64,000 nucleotides of DNA from Candidatus Aalborgicola danicus (GTDB taxonomy: Bacteria > Pseudomonadota > Gammaproteobacteria > Burkholderiales > Burkholderiaceae_C): the NCBI GenBank assembly GCA_016703945.1, contig JADJBC010000005.1:1-64000 (forward strand), read 5' to 3'. Numbering within the stretch: the stretch's first letter is position 1; every line of letters begins with the position of its first letter. This document shows positions 49,391 through 59,162 of the stretch, piece by piece. Under the pieces are notes generated by a model. That model was not told the origin of the DNA and did not search any database. It was given only the letters and a program-made list of their open reading frames with translations. The position numbers and the translations under genes are program-made.

Positions 49391-49480
49391 AGTCTGGGCA
49401 GCTGTGCGTTTTGCGCAGGTCAAGGAGGAGCTCGCGCAGCGGGCGGGGGACACGGAGCAAAACGTACAGCTGTCCAGACT
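49391..49480. repeat. 24-bp imperfect inverted repeat between convergent genes
   Basis: Arms at 49391-49414 and 49457-49480 match at 22 of 24 positions (AGTCTGGGCAGCTG... against its inverse) with a 42-nt spacer. It lies just after the FGE-like gene stop and just before the end of the convergent MBL gene. It could be a bidirectional terminator or a small mobile-element remnant; there is no T-run. Confidence 0.6.
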
Positions 49481-49497
49481 CCTTACGGATCTCCCGA

Positions 49498-50581
49498 CTA
49501 TCTGACCGTAAACCGGTAAATACCCAACGAATCCACGCTGCGCTGCAACGTGCCGTCGTACCACAGGGCATGCAAATGCGCCACTGCTTCACCCATGGCA
49601 AAGGTGGTCTGGTGCAGGTCCATCGGGCGCTTGAACATCACCGGCAGAATGTCGGCGGCGCTGCAGGCCTGCCCCGGTGCAGGCTTGTTGGACCTCGGCC
49701 AGGCGGTCACGGTGGTGGTCGTGCAACTGCTGGATGCGGGTGTGTAGCCCGGTGAACGGCTTGCCGTGGGAAGGCAGCACCAGGGTGTCTTCTGGCAGGC
49801 TGCGAAACTTGTCAATGGAGTCCAGAAACAGCGCCAGCGCATTGGCCTCGGGTTCCTGCTCATAGACGCTCACATTGGTCGAGATGCGTGGCAGCATCAT
49901 GTCGCCGCCGATCAATACGTCCAGTTCCTCGCAATACAACGCAATATGTTCCGGCGCGTGGCCGTAGCCGCTGATGCAGCGCCACGCGCGTCCCCCAATG
50001 GTGATCAGCATGCCGTCCATCATGCGGCGGTAGTTGGGTGGCACTGAGGGTACCAGGGATGGGAAGTAACCGGTACGGGCTTTGATCTGCTCAACCGCCT
50101 CGGGGCTGTTCAAACCATGGGCCGCAAAATACTCCGCCGCCCGGTCACCACCAAACCCGGTAGGCCCCATACAGCCCATGCGCGCCACCTGGTAGTCGGT
50201 GGCGCTGATCCACAGCCGGCATTCACGCGCTCCCACGCTGGCATCCTCGCTCCAGCGCGCGCACAACCAGTGGGCCAGTCCAATATGGTCCGGGTGCATG
50301 TGGGTGACGATGACGCGCAGAACCGGCAAGCCTTGCAGTTCGTTGACAAAAATGGATTCCCACTGGGCCTTGGCCTCGTCGCGGTGGATGCAGCAATCCA
50401 CAATGCTCCAGCCCTCCACGCCTTCGATGCAATCGCGCAGTAACCACAGATTGATGTGGTTCAGCGCAAAGGGCAGGGACATGCGTATCCACTTAACGCC
50501 GGGTGCAACTTCCAGCGTGCCGCCGCCAGGGGGCAGTGCGTCACCCAGCGGGTAATGGAGCTGCATTTCCAGTTCGTTCAT
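49498..50581 (-). CDS. MBL-fold metallo-hydrolase, 3' part frameshifted
   Basis: The metal site is VIVTHMHPDHIGLAHWLCA (HxHxDH), with further ligands in ISGYGHAPEHIALYC, LIGGDMMLPRIS and LPSHGKPFTGLHTR. The frame as sequenced stops at 49589; an indel in the C-run at 49672-49675 joins it to SAADILPVMFKRPMDLHQTT and ends IYRFTVR at 49498. It is divergent from liuR, with the LiuR-type palindrome in the 105-bp gap. I infer a role with the acyl-CoA genes, perhaps thioester hydrolysis, but this is not shown by the sequence. Confidence 0.85.
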
Positions 50582-50604
50582 GGGGCCGCCTTTTTATTAC
50601 ATAA

Positions 50605-50626
50605 TTGACGTTTACGTAAACGTCAA
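50605..50626. promoter_or_regulatory. LiuR-type operator palindrome upstream of liuR and the MBL gene
   Basis: A perfect 22-bp palindrome with half-site TTGACGTTTAC followed by its exact reverse complement. It lies 61 bp upstream of the liuR ATG and 23 bp from the MBL start. The identical palindrome occurs at 57880-57901. MerR-type regulators bind such dyads between promoter elements, and LiuR is known to control leucine and branched-chain acyl-CoA catabolism. Confidence 0.85.
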
Positions 50627-50686
50627 CAAAACGGGCATTCTAGGTGGCGTCTTTTTAGCGCGCTGTCTCCCTTGTTCACACCACTC

Positions 50687-51100
50687 ATGAGTACCACCTA
50701 CAGCATTGGCGATCTGGCGCGGGAGTTCGACCTGACCACGCGCGCCATCCGGTTCTACGAGGACCTGGGGCTGCTGGAGCCGCAGCGCATGGGGCCGGGC
50801 GGGCGCAGTCGCGTCTACAGCGGCCGTGACCGTACCCGTTTGAAACTGACGCTGCGCGCCAAGCGGCTGGGCCTGTCGCTGACCGAGGCCAAGGAAATCA
50901 TCGAGATGTACGACAGCCCGCGTGACACCGGCGCGCAGCTGCAAAAATTTTTAGACGTGTTGGCCGCGCACCGCAAGGAGCTGGAATCCCAGATGACAGA
51001 CCTGCAAGCCAACCTGGACGAACTCAAGACCCACGAAAAAGAAGCGCGCGCGCTGCTGGCCAAGGCGACCAAGCCGGCTGCCAAACGCGCCAAGGCCTGA
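50687..51100 (+). CDS. liuR: MerR-family regulator of branched-chain acyl-CoA catabolism
   Basis: The ATG at 50687 gives MSTTYSIGDLAREFDLTTRA, the MerR helix-turn-helix, then RFYEDLGLLEPQR and the wing. A coiled-coil dimer helix covers about residues 75-120 and the C-terminus is Lys/Ala-rich. There are no cysteine metal ligands, as expected for LiuR rather than metal sensors. It is directly followed by liuA and preceded by the palindrome, so it probably regulates its own operon. Confidence 0.87.
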   Translation: MSTTYSIGDLAREFDLTTRAIRFYEDLGLLEPQRMGPGGRSRVYSGRDRTRLKLTLRAKRLGLSLTEAKEIIEMYDSPRDTGAQLQKFLDVLAAHRKELESQMTDLQANLDELKTHEKEARALLAKATKPAAKRAKA

Positions 51101-51148
51101 GCCTTTTATACCCCTATTCAAACCATCGCTCAACAGGAGACAAAAACC

Positions 51149-52330
51149 ATGAACAACCTGCCCGGACTGAATTTCCAACTCGGTGAAGACATTGACGCCC
51201 TGCGCGACGCGGTGCGCGAATTTGCGCAAGCCGAGATCGCCCCTCGCGCGGCCGAGATCGACAAAAACGACCAGTTCCCGATGGACCTGTGGCGCAAGAT
51301 GGGCGACCTGGGCGTGCTCGGCATCACCGTGGGCGAGGAATATGGTGGCGCCAATATGGGCTACCTGGCCCACATGATTGCGATGGAAGAAATCTCCCGC
51401 GCATCTGCCTCGGTGGGCCTGTCCTACGGCGCGCACAGCAACCTGTGCGTCAACCAGATCAAGCGCAACGGTACGGACGCTCAGCGCGCCAAGTACCTGC
51501 CCAAGCTGATCTCCGGCGAGCACGTGGGCGCGCTGGCCATGAGTGAACCCGGCGCGGGCTCCGACGTGCTCTCCATGAAGCTCAAGGCCGAGGACAAGGG
51601 CGGCTACTACCTGCTCAATGGCAACAAGATGTGGATTACCAACGGGCCGGACGCTGACACGCTGGTCGTCTACGCCAAGAGCGAGCCTGAACTGGGCGCT
51701 CGCGGTGTCACCGCCTTCCTGATCGAAAAGGGCATGCCCGGCTTCAGCATTGCACAGAAGCTCGACAAGCTGGGCATGCGCGGCAGCCACACCGGTGAGC
51801 TGGTGTTCAACAATGTCGAAGTGCCACACGCCAACGTGCTGGGCAACGTCAATGGTGGCGCCAAAGTGCTCATGAGCGGCCTGGACTACGAGCGCGCCGT
51901 GTTGACCGGCGGCCCGCTGGGCATCATGCAGTCCGTCATGGACAACGTCATCCCCTACATCCACGACCGCAAGCAGTTTGGCCAGAGCATTGGCGAATTC
52001 CAGCTGATCCAGGGCAAGGTCGCCGACATGTATACCGTGCTGCAGGCGGGGCGCGCTTTTGCTTACACCGTGGCCAAGAATCTGGATCTGCTGGGTGTGG
52101 AGCACGTGCGCCAGGTGCGCAAGGACTGCGCCTCCGTCATCTTGTGGACCGCCGAAAAAGCCACCTGGATGGCCGGCGAGGGTGTGCAGATTTTTGGCGG
52201 CAACGGCTATATCAACGAATACCCGTTGGGCCGGCTGTGGCGCGATGCCAAGTTGTACGAAATCGGCGCCGGTACATCGGAGATTCGCCGTATGCTGATC
52301 GGCCGGGAGCTGTTCGCGGAGACAATGTAG
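51149..52330 (+). CDS. liuA: Isovaleryl-CoA dehydrogenase
   Basis: An intact 393-residue FAD-dependent acyl-CoA dehydrogenase closest to isovaleryl-CoA dehydrogenase: FPMDLWRKMGDLGVLGITV, GLSYGAHSNLCVNQI, ALAMSEPGAGSDVLSM, KMWITNGPDADTLVVYAK, GLDYERAVLTGGPLGIM (the region of the isovaleryl-specific catalytic Glu) and IFGGNGYINEYPLGRLWRDA. It oxidises isovaleryl-CoA to 3-methylcrotonyl-CoA in leucine breakdown. It follows liuR by 48 nt with a good site (ACAGGAGACA). The usual next genes, the methylcrotonyl-CoA carboxylase subunits, are not here. Confidence 0.93.
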   Translation: MNNLPGLNFQLGEDIDALRDAVREFAQAEIAPRAAEIDKNDQFPMDLWRKMGDLGVLGITVGEEYGGANMGYLAHMIAMEEISRASASVGLSYGAHSNLCVNQIKRNGTDAQRAKYLPKLISGEHVGALAMSEPGAGSDVLSMKLKAEDKGGYYLLNGNKMWITNGPDADTLVVYAKSEPELGARGVTAFLIEKGMPGFSIAQKLDKLGMRGSHTGELVFNNVEVPHANVLGNVNGGAKVLMSGLDYERAVLTGGPLGIMQSVMDNVIPYIHDRKQFGQSIGEFQLIQGKVADMYTVLQAGRAFAYTVAKNLDLLGVEHVRQVRKDCASVILWTAEKATWMAGEGVQIFGGNGYINEYPLGRLWRDAKLYEIGAGTSEIRRMLIGRELFAETM

Positions 52331-52335
52331 GGCTG

Positions 52336-54343
52336 ATGAAATCCCCCAGCCCGCACACTGACTACGCTTCTCCACGGCACCCTGCGCGGCCTGTTGCGGG
52401 CCTGGGTGCTGATCGTGCCTTTGGTGGTGGCCCTGTCGCTGATCCGGCTCGGACAACTGGCGTATTTTTGGCCCACTGGTTTTCAGGTTTCTTCCACCGA
52501 CCTGGCCAGTGTGGTGGTGCAGGGCCTGCGCTTTGACCTGAAGGTCAGCGCCATTGGTGGCTTCCTGTTGTTGCTGGTGCTGCCCTGGGTGTCGGGACGT
52601 GTGCAGGGGCGTATTGCGGCAGGCCTGGCCTTTGTGTTTGTGATGCTGTCGCTGGTGAATTTGCATTACTTCGGGTTCTACAAAACGCCCATTGATTCCC
52701 TGGTGTTTGGTCTGGTGGAGGACGACACGGTGGCCGTGTTGCAAACCATCTGGCGCGACTTTCCGGTGATCTGGACGCTGCTGCTGGCGGTGCTGCTGAC
52801 GGTGCTGTCGGTGGTGCTGCACCGGGTGCTGGTGCGCCATATCCAGCCCGATAGCTTGTTGCAGTCCCGCCCCCTGCTGGTCAAGCTGGTGGCGGTCATC
52901 GTCATATTTTTTGCGCTGGCCTTTGCTGGCAAGGGCACGCTGCGGCAGATGGCCCTGCAGCGGCAGCACCTGACCGTGACCACCTCGCAGTTTCTCAACG
53001 ACATGGTTCCCAACGGTGTCATTGCCATGAAGTACGCCTGGGACAGCCGTGGCCAGTCCCAAAACCTGCAAAACCCGCTGACGGGACTCAAGGCCATGGG
53101 TTTTGACTCGCCACTGGCCGCAGCTGAGGTCTTGGGCATTCCACACGGCTCTGAAGCCGCAGTCAAAGCGGCATTAACCGCGCATGCGCCCCTGGCGTCA
53201 GGTGCGGTCAAAAAGAACCTTGTGTTCTTCTTGATGGAGTCTTGGAGCGCCGAGCCCATGCGTTACCAGGGGCCGAAGTTTGATGTGCTGGGGCGCCTGG
53301 CCTCCACGCTGACAGATCCGAACAAAGCCTGCCACTTCAACAACTTCGACTCCGCCCACGCCGGTACCCACCCGTCGCTGGAGGCGATCCTTTTCTCCAC
53401 ACCCATCACCCCCCTGACTTTGGGCGATGTAGGGCGCAGGCCGATTCCCTGGGCGATTCCAAAAGTGATCAAGGAGGCCGGTTACCAGACCCTGTTCGTC
53501 ACGTCGGGACGTGCTGGCTGGCGCGACCTGAACCGTGTGCTGGCCGCGCAGGGCTTTGACGAGGTGGTGGATGCCAATACGCTGAAGGAGCAATACCCCG
53601 ACGCCAACCTCGGCATCTGGGGCGTGTGGGACAGTTATGTGTTCAAGTACCTGAACCAGCGTCTGGCGGCCCAGCCTGCCGACAAGCCGATCTTTGTGTT
53701 TGTGCTGACCAGTACCAACCACCCGCCCTACGATTTGCCCGCTGACTACCACCGGGTGCCGCGTGACATGGCGCAGTGGAAAGGCGAGACCACGTCCGAC
53801 ACGCTGCTGCTGAATCTGGATTCCTACCACTACGCGGCCGACCTGTTGGGCGGTTTTGTGCAGGAAGTGCAAAAGGGTCCGTTCAAGGCCAACACCATCG
53901 TTGCCGCCACCGGTGACCACAATGTGCGCTCTTTTGGCATGTATGCGCAGGCCGATCGGCGCTTCCTGATGCGCCAGGTTCCGTTTGTGATCTGGGGTGA
54001 GGGCCTGGCCTGTGGCCCGCAGCAGGCGCTACCCGCCAGCCACCGCGACATGTTCGCCACTTTGTTGCCGCTGGTGGGTGTGGCTGGCCCCTACATCAAC
54101 ACCGGGCGCAATCTGCTCAACACGCCGCAAGGCACACCCCTGGATGCGCCACGCGCCATGTTTTTCACCGGTGAGGCCCGCAACACCCAGGGTTTGTGGC
54201 AACTGGGAAACAAGGAGTCCTTTGTCTGCAGTGCGGAGCGGCCGTCCACCGACTGCCAATTCAACGCGCTGGACGATCAGCAGGAACGGGCCCGTTACGG
54301 GCTGCTGGACTGGAATGTGCGCATATCACTCAACAAAAAATAA
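52336..54343 (+). CDS. LTA-synthase-like sulfatase/phosphoglycerol transferase
   Basis: An N-terminal domain of about five membrane helices (to residue 190) is followed by an alkaline-phosphatase-type extracellular domain: NLVFFLMESWSAEPMRY, HAGTHPSLEAILFSTP (nucleophile Thr), VLTSTNHPPYDLPADYH and IVAATGDHNVRSFGMYA (metal ligands). Gram-negative members add phosphoglycerol or phosphoethanolamine to glycans. The start is uncertain: the main frame begins at a TTG at 52394, while the ATG at 52336 joins it if one C is removed from the C-run at about 52345, giving KSPARTLTTLLHGTLRG. The operon relation to liuA is only positional. Confidence 0.85.
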
Positions 54344-54402
54344 CCTTGCGGGAGAGACCGCAACGCAAGGCGCAAGCTCTGTCCCCAACTGATTGGAAAC
54401 GT

Positions 54403-55062
54403 ATGTCAACCAAACTTAGTGATCTTTTTGCCCATAACCGGGCGTGGGCTGCCACCATGGAAGCCGAGCGCCCGGGTTTCTTCACCAACCTGAAGGCCCA
54501 ACAAAAACCCCGCTACATGTGGATCGGTTGCTCCGACAGCCGTGTGCCGGCCAACCAGATCACCGGGCTGGAACCGGGCGAAGTGTTTGTGCACCGCAAT
54601 GTGGCCAATGTGGTGGTGCATTCGGACCTGAATGCCCTGTCTACCATCCAGTTTGCCGTGGAGCGCTTGCAGGTGGCGCACGTGATGGTGGTGGGCCATT
54701 ACGGCTGCTCGGGTGTGCAGGCGGCGCTGGAAGGCGCGCGTATTGGTCTGGCTGACAACTGGTTGCGCCATATTCAGGATGTGCGCGACCGCCATCGCGA
54801 TGTGCTGGAGCTGATTCCCGAACATGGCCGCGCCGACGCGCTGTGTGAGCTCAACGTGATTGAGCAGGTGGTGAATGTGGCGCAGACCACGGTTCTCAAG
54901 GATGCCTGGGCGCGTGGGCAGGATGTGACCCTGCATGGCTGGGTCTACGGTTTGCACGACGGCCTGTTGCAGGATTTGCACATGACGGTGAGCGGTACCG
55001 ATGATCTGGACGCGTTGTACCGCCAGGCCCTGTCGGGTGTGCGGTTGATCCCCCGGCACTGA
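54403..55062 (+). CDS. can: Beta-class carbonic anhydrase
   Basis: The ATG at 54403 gives MSTKLSDLFAHNRAWAATME. Zinc ligands and the Asp-Arg dyad are visible in WIGCSDSRVPANQI (Cys, Asp, Arg) and in VVGHYGCSGVQAAL (His, Cys). A size of 219 residues is normal. It interconverts CO2 and bicarbonate in the cytoplasm and supplies carboxylases. It stands 60 nt after the LTA-synthase-like gene. Confidence 0.94.
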   Translation: MSTKLSDLFAHNRAWAATMEAERPGFFTNLKAQQKPRYMWIGCSDSRVPANQITGLEPGEVFVHRNVANVVVHSDLNALSTIQFAVERLQVAHVMVVGHYGCSGVQAALEGARIGLADNWLRHIQDVRDRHRDVLELIPEHGRADALCELNVIEQVVNVAQTTVLKDAWARGQDVTLHGWVYGLHDGLLQDLHMTVSGTDDLDALYRQALSGVRLIPRH

Positions 55063-55080
55063 AAAGCTTAAGAAAAATAA

Positions 55081-55130
55081 TCCTCTAGCCCCCGTGAATG
55101 CTGCGTAAGCAGCTATAAAAACAGTAGCAT
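55081..55130 (-). repeat. Dispersed ~50-bp repeat, copy 7 (inverted)
   Basis: Plus strand: TCCTCTAGCCCCCGTGAATG, CTGCGTAAGCAGCTATAAAA, ACAGTAGCAT. It ends directly at the aceK ATG, so it occupies the place of the aceK leader. Confidence 0.78.
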
Positions 55131-55131
55131 C

Positions 55132-57030
55132 ATGTTTCCAACCCGCCTTGACTCCTCGGTTGCCTACGACATTGCCAAGGCGATGATGGACGGCTTCAAC
55201 CGCCACTACCAGCTGTTTCGCACCGAGTCGGCGCGCGCCAAACACCGGTTTGAAACGGCCGACTGGCATGGTCAGCAGCGGGCGCAGCGCGAGCGTATCG
55301 AGTTTTACGATTTAAGGGTCAAGGAGTGCTCCAAACGGCTGGAACGCGAGTTCAAGGCTGGCGAGCAGTCGATGGACATCTGGCAGCAGATCAAGCTGCA
55401 TTACATCGGTCTCCTGGTCAATCACCACCAGCCGGAACTGGCCGAGACCTTTTTCAACTCGGTCACCACCAAGATCCTGCACCGCAGCTATTTCCAGAAC
55501 GATTTCATCTTTGTGCGCCCGGCCGTCAGCACCGAGTACATCGAGAACGACGAGTCCGACAAACGCCCCACCTACCGTGCCTACTACCCCACCCGCGACA
55601 CCATGCAAAGTGTGCTGGTAACCATGGTGCAGGACTTTGACCTGCAGCGGCCCTTTGACAACCTGGAGCACTACTGCGGCTTGGTGCAAGAGGCCATGAT
55701 GAGCCGCCTGGGCGACGCCAAATTACGCGCCAACTTCCAGATTCAGGTGCTCACCGGCCTGTTTTTTCGCAACAAGGGCTGTTACATCGTTGGCAAACTG
55801 ATCAATGGTTTCAACGAGTTCCCGTTTGCTTTGCCTATTCTGCACACCAAGTCGCCCCTGGTGGTGGGTGCCGGTGATGACCGCAATGCGGCCGGTGATG
55901 CCGCCGAAGACAGCCACGCGCAACGCTCCAAACTGGTCATAGACGCCGCGCTGTTTGGCGAGGACGACCTGCTGATTCTGTTCAGCTTTGCGCGTGCCTA
56001 CTTCATGGTGGACATGGAGATTCCATCGGCCTATGTGCAGTTTTTGCGCAGCATGATGCCGCGCAAGCCGCGCAACGAAATCTACAACGCGCTGGGCCTG
56101 GCCAAACAGGGCAAGACATTGTTCTACCGCGACCTGCTGGCCCACCAGCGCCACAGCACCGACCAATTCCGCATCGCGCCCGGCATCAAGGGCATGGTGA
56201 TGCTGGTGTTTGACCTGCCGTCGTTTCCCTATGTGTTCAAGGTCATCAAGGACTATTACCCGCCGCAAAAGGACACGACACGTGAGCAGATCAAGGGCAA
56301 GTATCTGCTGGTCAAGCAACACGACCGCGTGGGCCGCATGGCCGATACGCTGGAGTACAGCGAGGTCGGTTTTCCGCGCGATCGTTTTACCGATGAACTG
56401 ATCGCCGAAATCGAGAAATTCGCGCCCAGCCAGCTGGAAATCAGCGACCGTGATGGGGATGGCACAACCGAGGTCATCATCAAACACGTCTACATCGAGC
56501 GGCGCATGATCCCGCTCAACATCTATCTGCAGGAAGCCTTCGACGCGGGCGGCGCCAATGCCGCCGACTTCAGCCCCGCAGCCGTGCGTGCCCGTGAGCA
56601 GATCGAGCGTGGCGTGGTCGAGTACGGCAACGCCATCAAGGACCTGGTGGCCGCCAATATCTTCCCCGGCGACATGTTGTGGAAAAACTTCGGTATCACG
56701 CGCCACGGCAAGGTCGTGTTTTACGACTACGACGAGATCGAATACATCACCGATTGCAACTTCCGCAAGGTGCCGGCACCGCGTAACGAAGAGGACGAAA
56801 TGTCCGGTGAGGTTTGGTACAGCGTCGGCCCGCACGATGTATTCCCCGAAACCTTTGGCCCTTTTCTGTTGGGCAACCCGGCCGTGCGCGCCATCTTCAT
56901 GAAACACCACGCCGATTTGTTGGAGGCGTCATTCTGGCAAGCGCACAAAGACCGCATCCTGGCCGGGCATGTGCATGACGTGTTTCCGTATGACAAGGAG
57001 AAGCGGTTCAGGCCGCCTGTGACTGCCTGA
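55132..57030 (+). CDS. aceK: Isocitrate dehydrogenase kinase/phosphatase
   Basis: A complete 632-residue AceK (MFPTRLDSSVAYDIAKAMMD). It is recognised by family blocks such as SVTTKILHRSYFQNDFIFVR, PSFPYVFKVIKDYYPPQKDT, the kinase-core segment AIKDLVAANIFPGDMLWKNF, and FYDYDEIEYITDCNFR. It phosphorylates and dephosphorylates isocitrate dehydrogenase and so controls flow between the TCA cycle and the glyoxylate shunt. That fits growth on acetate, fatty acids or leucine, in keeping with the acyl-CoA genes around it. aceA and aceB are not in the window. Confidence 0.96.
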   Translation: MFPTRLDSSVAYDIAKAMMDGFNRHYQLFRTESARAKHRFETADWHGQQRAQRERIEFYDLRVKECSKRLEREFKAGEQSMDIWQQIKLHYIGLLVNHHQPELAETFFNSVTTKILHRSYFQNDFIFVRPAVSTEYIENDESDKRPTYRAYYPTRDTMQSVLVTMVQDFDLQRPFDNLEHYCGLVQEAMMSRLGDAKLRANFQIQVLTGLFFRNKGCYIVGKLINGFNEFPFALPILHTKSPLVVGAGDDRNAAGDAAEDSHAQRSKLVIDAALFGEDDLLILFSFARAYFMVDMEIPSAYVQFLRSMMPRKPRNEIYNALGLAKQGKTLFYRDLLAHQRHSTDQFRIAPGIKGMVMLVFDLPSFPYVFKVIKDYYPPQKDTTREQIKGKYLLVKQHDRVGRMADTLEYSEVGFPRDRFTDELIAEIEKFAPSQLEISDRDGDGTTEVIIKHVYIERRMIPLNIYLQEAFDAGGANAADFSPAAVRAREQIERGVVEYGNAIKDLVAANIFPGDMLWKNFGITRHGKVVFYDYDEIEYITDCNFRKVPAPRNEEDEMSGEVWYSVGPHDVFPETFGPFLLGNPAVRAIFMKHHADLLEASFWQAHKDRILAGHVHDVFPYDKEKRFRPPVTA

Positions 57031-57069
57031 TGGGCCCGGCAAGCCGGTTTCAAACGGGCTTTCGCGGCC

Positions 57070-57780
57070 TTACTCGGCGTCCAGCAGGTCAATGCAGGTC
57101 ACCATCTGCGCATGGCAGCGCTCCATCAACTCCGGCATGTCATCCAGCGTCATGCCCGCTGTGCTGATGGGCGGTAACGCACGAATCACCAGCTTGCCGC
57201 TGTGCCAACGGTTCAGCCGCATGCTGCGTTTGTAGTTGCTGCAGCACAGCGGCACGATGGGCACTTGGGCGGCAATGGCCATCTGGAAAGCGCCCTTTTT
57301 GAAGGGCAACAGGCCTTTGCCGAGGTTGCGGGTGCCTTCCACAAACACCCAGATTGAGGTGTCGCGCTTCTGTAAGGCTTCGGTCGTTTCCAGCATGGCT
57401 TGTTTGGCCTGCGCGGCGTTGCTCCGGTTGATCAGCACATTACCGGCCAGCCAGTAGATTTGTCCAAAAATCGGAACCCAGCGCAAACTCTTTTTACCGA
57501 TTGTCACAGTGCGCCGGGGTACCACGCTGCCCATGATGAACAGATCAAAATTGGACAGATGGTTCACCACCACGACGCAGGGGCTGTTCAGCTTGCGGAA
57601 CTCGTCGACTTGCAGGTCGGCGTCCAGCCCCAAAAAGCGTAAAGCGGGTAGTGAATAGACCCGTCCGCACAGGCGGCTGTTGTCGGGGTTGAAGGGACGT
57701 ATGAGCACAATCACCATGTTGATGGCCCCGGCCACCAGAAAGTGGACGCCCAGCAAAAAAAGACGCAAAGTGTGGAGCAT
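57070..57780 (-). CDS. Lysophospholipid acyltransferase (PlsC-like)
   Basis: The ATG at 57780 gives MLHTLRLFLLGVHFLVAGAI, an N-terminal membrane helix; the longer frame from 57831 is less likely. Motifs are VVVNHLSNFDLFIMG (H-x4-D), NVLINRSNAAQA, FVEGTRNLGKGLLPFKKG (EGTR) and VPIVPLCCSNYK. It differs from the PlsC at 46419 and is a second acyltransferase of unknown acceptor. It is divergent from the thiolase gene across a gap with a LiuR-type palindrome, and convergent with aceK. Confidence 0.85.
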   Translation of the reverse strand: MLHTLRLFLLGVHFLVAGAINMVIVLIRPFNPDNSRLCGRVYSLPALRFLGLDADLQVDEFRKLNSPCVVVVNHLSNFDLFIMGSVVPRRTVTIGKKSLRWVPIFGQIYWLAGNVLINRSNAAQAKQAMLETTEALQKRDTSIWVFVEGTRNLGKGLLPFKKGAFQMAIAAQVPIVPLCCSNYKRSMRLNRWHSGKLVIRALPPISTAGMTLDDMPELMERCHAQMVTCIDLLDAE

Positions 57781-57879
57781 GGAAAAGTGGCTGCAAACAG
57801 GAAAGCTATCGCACCGACAGGGCTTGCGCATGGCAATTTGCCGGTGGGCGAGTGTACTGGAGGGCGGTTTCTGTCACAA

Positions 57880-57901
57880 TTGACGTTTACGTAAACGTCA
57901 A
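57880..57901. promoter_or_regulatory. LiuR-type operator palindrome upstream of the thiolase gene
   Basis: The same perfect 22-bp dyad (half-site TTGACGTTTAC) as at 50605-50626. It lies 80 bp before the thiolase ATG and 100 bp before the divergent acyltransferase start. An exact second copy strongly suggests that both sites bind the same regulator, most simply the local LiuR. Confidence 0.85.
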
Positions 57902-57980
57902 CTCTGAAGACCCCTTAATCAGTTGAGGACAGAGCTAAAGGTCTGTCCCGCAATGTCTTCGCAAACCAGGAGAAACCAGC

Positions 57981-59162
57981 ATGTCGGATTCCATCGTTAT
58001 CGTCGGCGCAGCCCGCACCCCCATGGGCGCATTCCAGGGCGACTTTTCCAGCCTCGCAGCCCATGACCTGGGTGGCGCGGCCATCAAGGCGGCGGTCGAG
58101 CGCGCTGGCATCTCTCCTGATTTGGTGACCGAGGTTTTGTTTGGCAACTGCCTGATGGCGGGCCAGGGCCAGGCGCCCGCGCGCCAGGCTGGTTTCAAGG
58201 GCGGCCTGCCCAAGAGCGCCGGTGCGGTCACGCTGTCCAAGATGTGCGGCTCCGCGATGCGCGCGGCCATGTTCGCCAATGACATGCTGGTTGCCGGCAG
58301 CCATGAGGTGCTGGTGGCCGGCGGCATGGAGAGCATGACCAACGCGCCTTACCTGCTGCTTAAGGGCCGCGGCGGTTACCGCATCGGCCACGACCGCATG
58401 TTTGACCACATGATGTTGGACGGCCTGGAAGACGCCTACGAGGCTGGCCGCTCCATGGGCACCTTTGGCGAAGACTGCGCCGCCAAGTACAGCTTTACCC
58501 GCGCCGAGCAGGACGCGTTTGCCACCGCCAGCGTGCAGCGCGCCAAGGCCGCCACCGAATCCGGCGCCTTTGCCGCCGAGATCACGCCCGTTACGGTCAA
58601 GGGCCGTGGCGGCGATGTCGTCGTGTCCATCGACGAAGGTCCGGGCAAGGTCAAGCTGGACAAGATCCCCACGCTGAAACCCGCGTTCAAGAAGGACGGC
58701 ACCATCACCGCCGCCAGCAGCTCGTCCATCAACGACGGCGCCGCCGCCTTGGTGATGATGAAGGAAAGCACCGCCGCCAAGCTGGGCTGCAAGCCGCTGG
58801 CCCGCATCGTGGCCCACGCCACGCACGCGCAGGAGCCCGAGTGGTTTGCCACCGCGCCGGTGGGCGCCACGCAAAAGGCGCTGGCCAAGGCCGGCTGGGC
58901 CGTGGGCGATGTGGACCTGTGGGAAGTCAACGAAGCCTTTGCCGTCGTGCCCATGGCGCTGATGAAAGAGCTGAACGTGCCGCACGACAAGGTCAATGTG
59001 AACGGCGGCGCCTGTGCGCTGGGCCACCCGATTGGCGCGTCTGGTGCGCGCATCATGGTCACGCTGATGTATGCGCTGCAGGCCCGTGGCCTGAAGAAGG
59101 GCCTGGCGACGCTGTGCATTGGCGGCGGCGAGGCGACCGCCGTGGCGCTGGAAATGCTATAA
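57981..59162 (+). CDS. Acetyl-CoA C-acetyltransferase (thiolase)
   Basis: An intact 393-residue biosynthetic/degradative thiolase. The active-site Cys is in LSKMCGSAMRAAMFAND, the His in GGACALGHPIGASGARI and the second Cys in LATLCIGGGEATAVAL. It condenses or cleaves acetoacetyl-CoA, the last step of leucine and ketone-body breakdown. It is preceded by AACCAGGAGAAACC and by the LiuR palindrome. Its last codons overlap a dispersed repeat copy. Confidence 0.93.
   Translation: MSDSIVIVGAARTPMGAFQGDFSSLAAHDLGGAAIKAAVERAGISPDLVTEVLFGNCLMAGQGQAPARQAGFKGGLPKSAGAVTLSKMCGSAMRAAMFANDMLVAGSHEVLVAGGMESMTNAPYLLLKGRGGYRIGHDRMFDHMMLDGLEDAYEAGRSMGTFGEDCAAKYSFTRAEQDAFATASVQRAKAATESGAFAAEITPVTVKGRGGDVVVSIDEGPGKVKLDKIPTLKPAFKKDGTITAASSSSINDGAAALVMMKESTAAKLGCKPLARIVAHATHAQEPEWFATAPVGATQKALAKAGWAVGDVDLWEVNEAFAVVPMALMKELNVPHDKVNVNGGACALGHPIGASGARIMVTLMYALQARGLKKGLATLCIGGGEATAVALEML

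Noticed and set aside
50951..53146. A 731-codon open frame on the minus strand, the longest antisense frame in the window
   Set aside because: It lies across liuR, liuA and the LTA-synthase-like gene, all with clear families on the plus strand. Its His/Gln-rich composition is what antisense of high-GC codons gives.
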